Part shown: positions 60,528 through 64,000 of the stretch, piece by piece
Position numbering within the stretch: position 1 is the stretch's first letter
Layout of the letters: the number at the start of each line of letters is the position of its first letter
Assembly (NCBI RefSeq): GCF_013401995.1
Contig: NZ_JACBJI010000004.1
Location: 310,001 to 374,000 of the forward strand
Origin: Flavobacterium agri
GTDB taxonomy: Bacteria; Bacteroidota; Bacteroidia; Flavobacteriales; Flavobacteriaceae
Reading direction: 5' to 3'
DNA length: 64,000 bases
The notes under the pieces: model-generated
What the model saw: only the letters and a program-made list of their open reading frames with translations
Databases searched by the model: none
Told to the model about the DNA's origin: nothing
Made by a program: the position numbers and the translations under genes

Positions 60528-60576
60528 TTACGAATAACCACAACAACACGACCACAGTAATAACTAAAAAGATTTT

Positions 60577-63369
60577 ATGTCTGACGAAAGAGTAATAAGA
60601 ATTAACAAGGTTTTACGGGAGCTGAACATTTCCTTGGACCGTGCCGTGGATCATCTCAAAGACAAGGGTATTGCCATTGAGTCGAATCCGAACGCCAAGA
60701 TTTCGCAAGGCGAGTACGACCTGTTGATGAACCAGTTCGCGGGCGATCGCGGAAATAAGGTTGCATCACAGGAAGTAGGCGAGGAGAAACGCAAGGAAAA
60801 AGAAGCGCTTCGCATCGAAAGGGAAAAAGAAATCGAGGACAAACGCAAATACGACGAGGAGCGCGCGAGGCAGCAGCAGGAAGTAATCCGTGCAAAAGCT
60901 AATGTGACGGGCCCTAAAACCGTAGGCACAATCGACCTTGAAAAGAAAACCCCTGCGATGCCGGAAGCACCTAAAGCCGACTCAACCGTTAGCGAACCGG
61001 TGAAGCCAGCCGCTCAGGAGCCGACTGCTCCGGTCGAGTCAGTTGCGCCTGTACAAAAACAGGAAGAAGCCAAGCCAGAAGCGCCTGCCGCTGCGGTAAC
61101 TCCGCCGGCACCAGCATCTCCTGCGCCAGCTGCGGCAGCGCCTGCAACACCTTCTGCGCCGGGCGAGGAAACTTTCGCGACCCAATACCAAAAGCTTACA
61201 GGTCCTGTCATTTCGGGTAAGACCATCGACCTTTCGCAATTCGAGCGCAAGAAGAAGGAAACGCCGAATACTGGCCAAGGCAATAACAACAATAACGAGA
61301 AGAACAAGCGCAAGCGCATCGTGAAACCGAATCCGGGAGCTCCGGGACAACGTCCTCAAGGCGGTCCAGGCGGGCAAAACAGGCCAGGTGGTCCAGGCGG
61401 ACAGAACCGTCCGGGCGGAGGTTTCCAAAAAGGGCGTCCTGCGATTGTTTCCAAAGTCGAACCGACCGAGGAAGAAGTTAAAAACCAAATCCGTGAAACC
61501 CTTGAAAAACTTCAGGGAAAAGGCGGAAAATCAAAAGCAGCCAAGTATCGTCGCGACAAACGTGATACGCACCGTCAGAAATCAGAAGATGAACAACGTT
61601 CATTAGAAGAAGGAAGCAAAGTGCTTAAGGTAACCGAATTCGTTACCGTAGGTGAAGTTGCGCAAATGATGGATGTGCCGATCACGAAAGTCATCGGAAC
61701 CTGTATGTCGCTCGGAATCATGGTGACACAAAACCAACGTCTCGATGCGGAAACGCTTACGATCGTTGCCGATGAATTCGGTTATGAAGTGGAATTCATC
61801 ACTACGGATATCGAAGAGAATATCCAGGTTGTCGAAGACCGCGAAGAAGATTTGGTCAATCGTGCGCCGATCGTTACCGTAATGGGTCACGTCGATCACG
61901 GTAAAACGTCGTTGCTCGATTATATCCGTAAGGAAAATGTAATCGCTGGCGAATCGGGAGGAATCACGCAGCACATCGGAGCTTACGGCGTAACGTTGGA
62001 AGGCGGACAAAAAATCGCATTCCTGGATACTCCGGGTCACGAAGCGTTTACCGCGATGCGTGCGCGTGGTGCTCAGGTTACCGATATCGCGATTATCGTT
62101 ATCGCGGCAGACGACGACATCATGCCACAAACAAAAGAAGCGATTTCTCACGCCCAAGCGGCCGGAGTTCCTATCATATTTGCGATCAACAAGGTCGATA
62201 AACCGACGGCGAACCCTGACAAAATCAAGGAACGTCTTGCGGGAATGAACTTGCTCGTCGAAGATTGGGGCGGAAAAATCCAATCGCACGATATTTCTGC
62301 AAAAACAGGTCTTGGCGTCAAGGAATTGCTCGAGAAAGTATTGCTCGAGGCCGAAATCCTTGACCTGAAAGCCAATCCAGACCGTTTGGCTTCCGGAACC
62401 GTTGTCGAAGCGCAATTGGACAAAGGTAAAGGCTACGTTGCCACTATTTTGGTACAGAACGGTACTTTGAAGATCGGAGATTATATGCTTGCCGGTAAAA
62501 ATCACGGTAAGATCCGTGCGATGCACGACGAGCGTGGCCATGCTTTGAAAGAAGCGGGTCCTTCAACCCCGGTTTCCGTGCTTGGTCTCGACGGAGCGCC
62601 AACCGCAGGTGACAAATTCACGATTTTCGACGATGAGCGCGAAGCCAAGCAAATTGCGGTAAAACGTACGCAATTGCAACGCGAGCAGTCGGTTCGTACG
62701 CAGCGTCACATCACGCTTGCCGAAATCGGTCGCCGTATCGCTTTGGGTCAGTTCAAGGAACTCAACATTATCATCAAGGGTGACGTGGACGGTTCGGTAG
62801 AAGCGCTTTCGGACTCGTTCTCGAAATTGTCTACAGAAGAAATCCAGGTCAATATCATCCACAAAGGTGTTGGTGCGATCACCGAGACCGACGTGAACCT
62901 GGCTTCGGCTTCGGACGCGATCATCATCGGATTTAACGTGCGTCCTTCGGCTTCTGCCAAGCAATTGGCCGACAAAGAGGAAATCGATATCCGAAACTAT
63001 TCGATCATCTACGACGCAATCGACGATTTGAAGGACGCTATGGAAGGAATGCTTTCTCCTGAAATCAAGGAAGAAGTTACCGGAACGGCCGAAATCCGCG
63101 AGTTGTTCAAGATTTCGAAAGTGGGTACGATTGCCGGATGTATGGTTACCGACGGAAAGATTTTCAGAACTTCCAAAATCCGCCTGATCCGCGAAGGTGT
63201 TGTTATCCACACCGGAGAACTTACTGCGCTTAAGCGTTTCAAGGACGATGTGAAGGAAGTTTCGAAAGGATACGATTGCGGTATCCAGATTAAAGGTTAC
63301 AACGACATTGAATTGAACGATTTGATCGAGGCTTTCCAGGAAGTAGCGGTCAAGAAGAAGTTGAAATAA
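60577..63369 (+). CDS. infB: Translation initiation factor IF-2
   Basis: A 930-residue GTPase that places initiator tRNA on the ribosome. Residues 1-~60 form the N-terminal winged domain. A long low-complexity linker follows (about 60-290: Lys/Glu, then Pro/Ala, then a Gly-Pro-Gln repeat). The second N-domain is near 345-410. The G domain has [44 protein letters not shown] and a SAK-type [15 protein letters not shown]. Domains II, III and IV follow to the end ([27 protein letters not shown]). It ends the operon with nusA and rimP. Confidence 0.98.
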   Translation: MSDERVIRINKVLRELNISLDRAVDHLKDKGIAIESNPNAKISQGEYDLLMNQFAGDRGNKVASQEVGEEKRKEKEALRIEREKEIEDKRKYDEERARQQQEVIRAKANVTGPKTVGTIDLEKKTPAMPEAPKADSTVSEPVKPAAQEPTAPVESVAPVQKQEEAKPEAPAAAVTPPAPASPAPAAAAPATPSAPGEETFATQYQKLTGPVISGKTIDLSQFERKKKETPNTGQGNNNNNEKNKRKRIVKPNPGAPGQRPQGGPGGQNRPGGPGGQNRPGGGFQKGRPAIVSKVEPTEEEVKNQIRETLEKLQGKGGKSKAAKYRRDKRDTHRQKSEDEQRSLEEGSKVLKVTEFVTVGEVAQMMDVPITKVIGTCMSLGIMVTQNQRLDAETLTIVADEFGYEVEFITTDIEENIQVVEDREEDLVNRAPIVTVMGHVDHGKTSLLDYIRKENVIAGESGGITQHIGAYGVTLEGGQKIAFLDTPGHEAFTAMRARGAQVTDIAIIVIAADDDIMPQTKEAISHAQAAGVPIIFAINKVDKPTANPDKIKERLAGMNLLVEDWGGKIQSHDISAKTGLGVKELLEKVLLEAEILDLKANPDRLASGTVVEAQLDKGKGYVATILVQNGTLKIGDYMLAGKNHGKIRAMHDERGHALKEAGPSTPVSVLGLDGAPTAGDKFTIFDDEREAKQIAVKRTQLQREQSVRTQRHITLAEIGRRIALGQFKELNIIIKGDVDGSVEALSDSFSKLSTEEIQVNIIHKGVGAITETDVNLASASDAIIIGFNVRPSASAKQLADKEEIDIRNYSIIYDAIDDLKDAMEGMLSPEIKEEVTGTAEIRELFKISKVGTIAGCMVTDGKIFRTSKIRLIREGVVIHTGELTALKRFKDDVKEVSKGYDCGIQIKGYNDIELNDLIEAFQEVAVKKKLK

Positions 63370-63380
63370 GAACTTTAATA

Positions 63381-63410
63381 AAAAAAAGCCCCAATTACGG
63401 GGCTTTTTTT
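63381..63410. terminator. Bidirectional terminator after infB
   Basis: AAAAAAAGCCCC / GGGGCTTTTTTT, perfect arms with an AATTAC loop, between the convergent infB and SPOR genes. Confidence 0.92.
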
Positions 63411-63426
63411 ATGTAGTGTCGTGAAA

Positions 63427-63816
63427 TTACTTGTTGGGTTTGATAATGATCGCGTTCGGATATTTCTTGCGAAGATCGGCAAGGTTCTTTTCGGCCTCTA
63501 TGCGCGATTTGAAATTGCCGACCCATACTTTATAGGCAGGTGTGCTGAAAACCACCGTAGCATCTAAATTTTTGAAGTCTTTGCGGAAGTCAGTCAGGAT
63601 TTTTTTGGAGCTTTCGCTGTCGCCGTTGAAAATTTGGATCTTGTATTTGTCGTTGACCGTGATCGATGAATTGATGCGTCGTTTTTCATTGAGCAGCTGT
63701 TCGAATTTAGGATCTTGGGAAACGGTGACGGAACCGCTTTGCGCCCATGTCGAAGTGCTAAAAATGCAGCAGGTCAAAACAGAAAAACAAACAGGTTTGG
63801 CGATGTGAAATTTCAT
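63427..63816 (-). CDS. SPOR domain protein
   Basis: A 129-residue exported protein. MKFHIAKPVCFSVLTCCIFS TSTWAQ is a signal peptide; I use the ATG at 63816 because the longer frame crosses the -7 element. The C-terminal ~75 residues are a SPOR domain (YKIQIFNGDSESSKKILTDF RKDFKNLDATVVFSTPAYKV WVGNFKSRIEAEKNLADLRK KYPNAIIIKP), which binds denuded peptidoglycan at division sites. It is monocistronic and convergent with infB. Confidence 0.92.
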   Translation of the reverse strand: MKFHIAKPVCFSVLTCCIFSTSTWAQSGSVTVSQDPKFEQLLNEKRRINSSITVNDKYKIQIFNGDSESSKKILTDFRKDFKNLDATVVFSTPAYKVWVGNFKSRIEAEKNLADLRKKYPNAIIIKPNK

Positions 63817-63834
63817 AAATGCGTGATTTTTATA

Positions 63835-63867
63835 CAAATGTAAACCTTAATGATTAAGCGCCCCAAA
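63835..63867 (-). promoter_or_regulatory. Promoter of the SPOR gene
   Basis: On the minus strand TTTG (63867-63864), 21 bases, then TACATTTG (63842-63835), 18 bases before the ATG at 63816. Confidence 0.65.
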
Positions 63868-63939
63868 AAAAATTATTTAGAATTATTATAAATTGATTAT
63901 TAAGACTATTTTAAGGTTTTCAGACAAGTCTATAAATTG

Positions 63940-63947
63940 TATTTTTG
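63940..63947 (+). promoter_or_regulatory. Possible -7 element for a rightward gene beyond the window
   Basis: TATTTTTG matches TAnnTTTG. The downstream 53 bases have no start codon leading to a gene inside the window. The rest of 63868-64000 shows nothing else. Confidence 0.35.
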
Positions 63948-64000
63948 CTCAAATTTTTAAGCGAAGTACCGATTTTACAGCGAAAATTGCTGTGAAAACC

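Noticed and set aside
61345..61430. Gly-Pro-Gln direct repeat in infB
   Set aside because: It is a low-complexity linker of IF-2, usual in this family, and not a mobile or CRISPR-like repeat.
61603..62541. 312-codon leftward frame opposite infB
   Set aside because: Antisense shadow of the IF-2 G domain.
1..64000. CRISPR arrays, prophage, integrative element or biosynthetic cluster
   Set aside because: No regular spaced repeats, phage structural genes, integrases or synthase modules are seen. The only transposase-like sequence is the degenerate RAYT domain at 5905-7179.

Overview
The window comes from a member of the Bacteroidota, almost certainly Flavobacteriaceae. The grounds are: repeated promoter elements of the Bacteroidota type (TAnnTTTG, several with TTTG about 17-21 bases upstream); secreted proteins ending in type IX secretion (T9SS) sorting tails; flavobacterial lineage families (DUF3078, DUF2723, DUF3127, DUF1579, RDD, Ferritin_2); and the order rimP-nusA-infB-SPOR protein. 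The stretch is chromosomal and mostly housekeeping. I see no prophage, plasmid module, intact insertion sequence, CRISPR array or rRNA operon. There is one tRNA gene (Gln, anticodon TTG).

Layout. 1-3.5 kb: two related secreted repeat proteins, the first cut by the window edge. 3.5-12.9 kb: a leftward cluster of a lipoprotein alpha-2-macroglobulin, an unusual fusion of a degenerate REP-associated transposase domain with a membrane-anchored domain, and penicillin-binding protein 1C. 13-16.7 kb: tadA, a YegP-like protein, dxs and a DUF3078 outer-membrane protein. 16.7-23 kb: two large secreted zinc proteases (M43-like and M36-like) with T9SS tails. 23-29.4 kb: dGTPase, a small protein, two RDD membrane proteins, and class Ia ribonucleotide reductase (nrdB then nrdA), so dNTP supply dominates. 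29.8-34.3 kb: rightward small genes (AHSA1-like, flavin reductase-like, DUF3127, aat, ald, one lineage protein). 34.3-39.2 kb: a leftward set of yhhQ, tag and a giant TraB/GumN-like protein. 39.3-42.1 kb: the rplM-rpsI-rpsB-tsf ribosomal cluster. 42.4-45.1 kb: two ferritin-like Tat exported proteins divergent from a LacI regulator. 45.1-48.6 kb: a serine hydrolase, a coupled ankyrin/DOMON pair and a DUF1579 lipoprotein. 48.9-57.4 kb: polA, a membrane metallophosphoesterase, a thioredoxin-fold protein without active-site cysteines, a polysaccharide deacetylase and a DUF2723 glycosyltransferase. 57.5-63.8 kb: tRNA-Gln, a universal stress protein, rimP-nusA-infB and a SPOR protein.

The most unusual coding feature is the gene at 5905-7179. 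Its first ~125 residues align by eye with the REP-associated tyrosine transposase (RAYT) fold but have lost the HUH motif. The frame then continues through a membrane anchor into an exported domain, and it overlaps the pbpC start by four bases. A perfect REP-like palindrome lies 52 bases upstream, and a second copy lies at 48.8 kb. Other noncoding signals worth attention are a terminator-like hairpin 7 bases before the rimP start, a 130-base imperfect inverted repeat after ald, and three further intergenic inverted-repeat elements. All family assignments were made by reading motifs; no database search was run.
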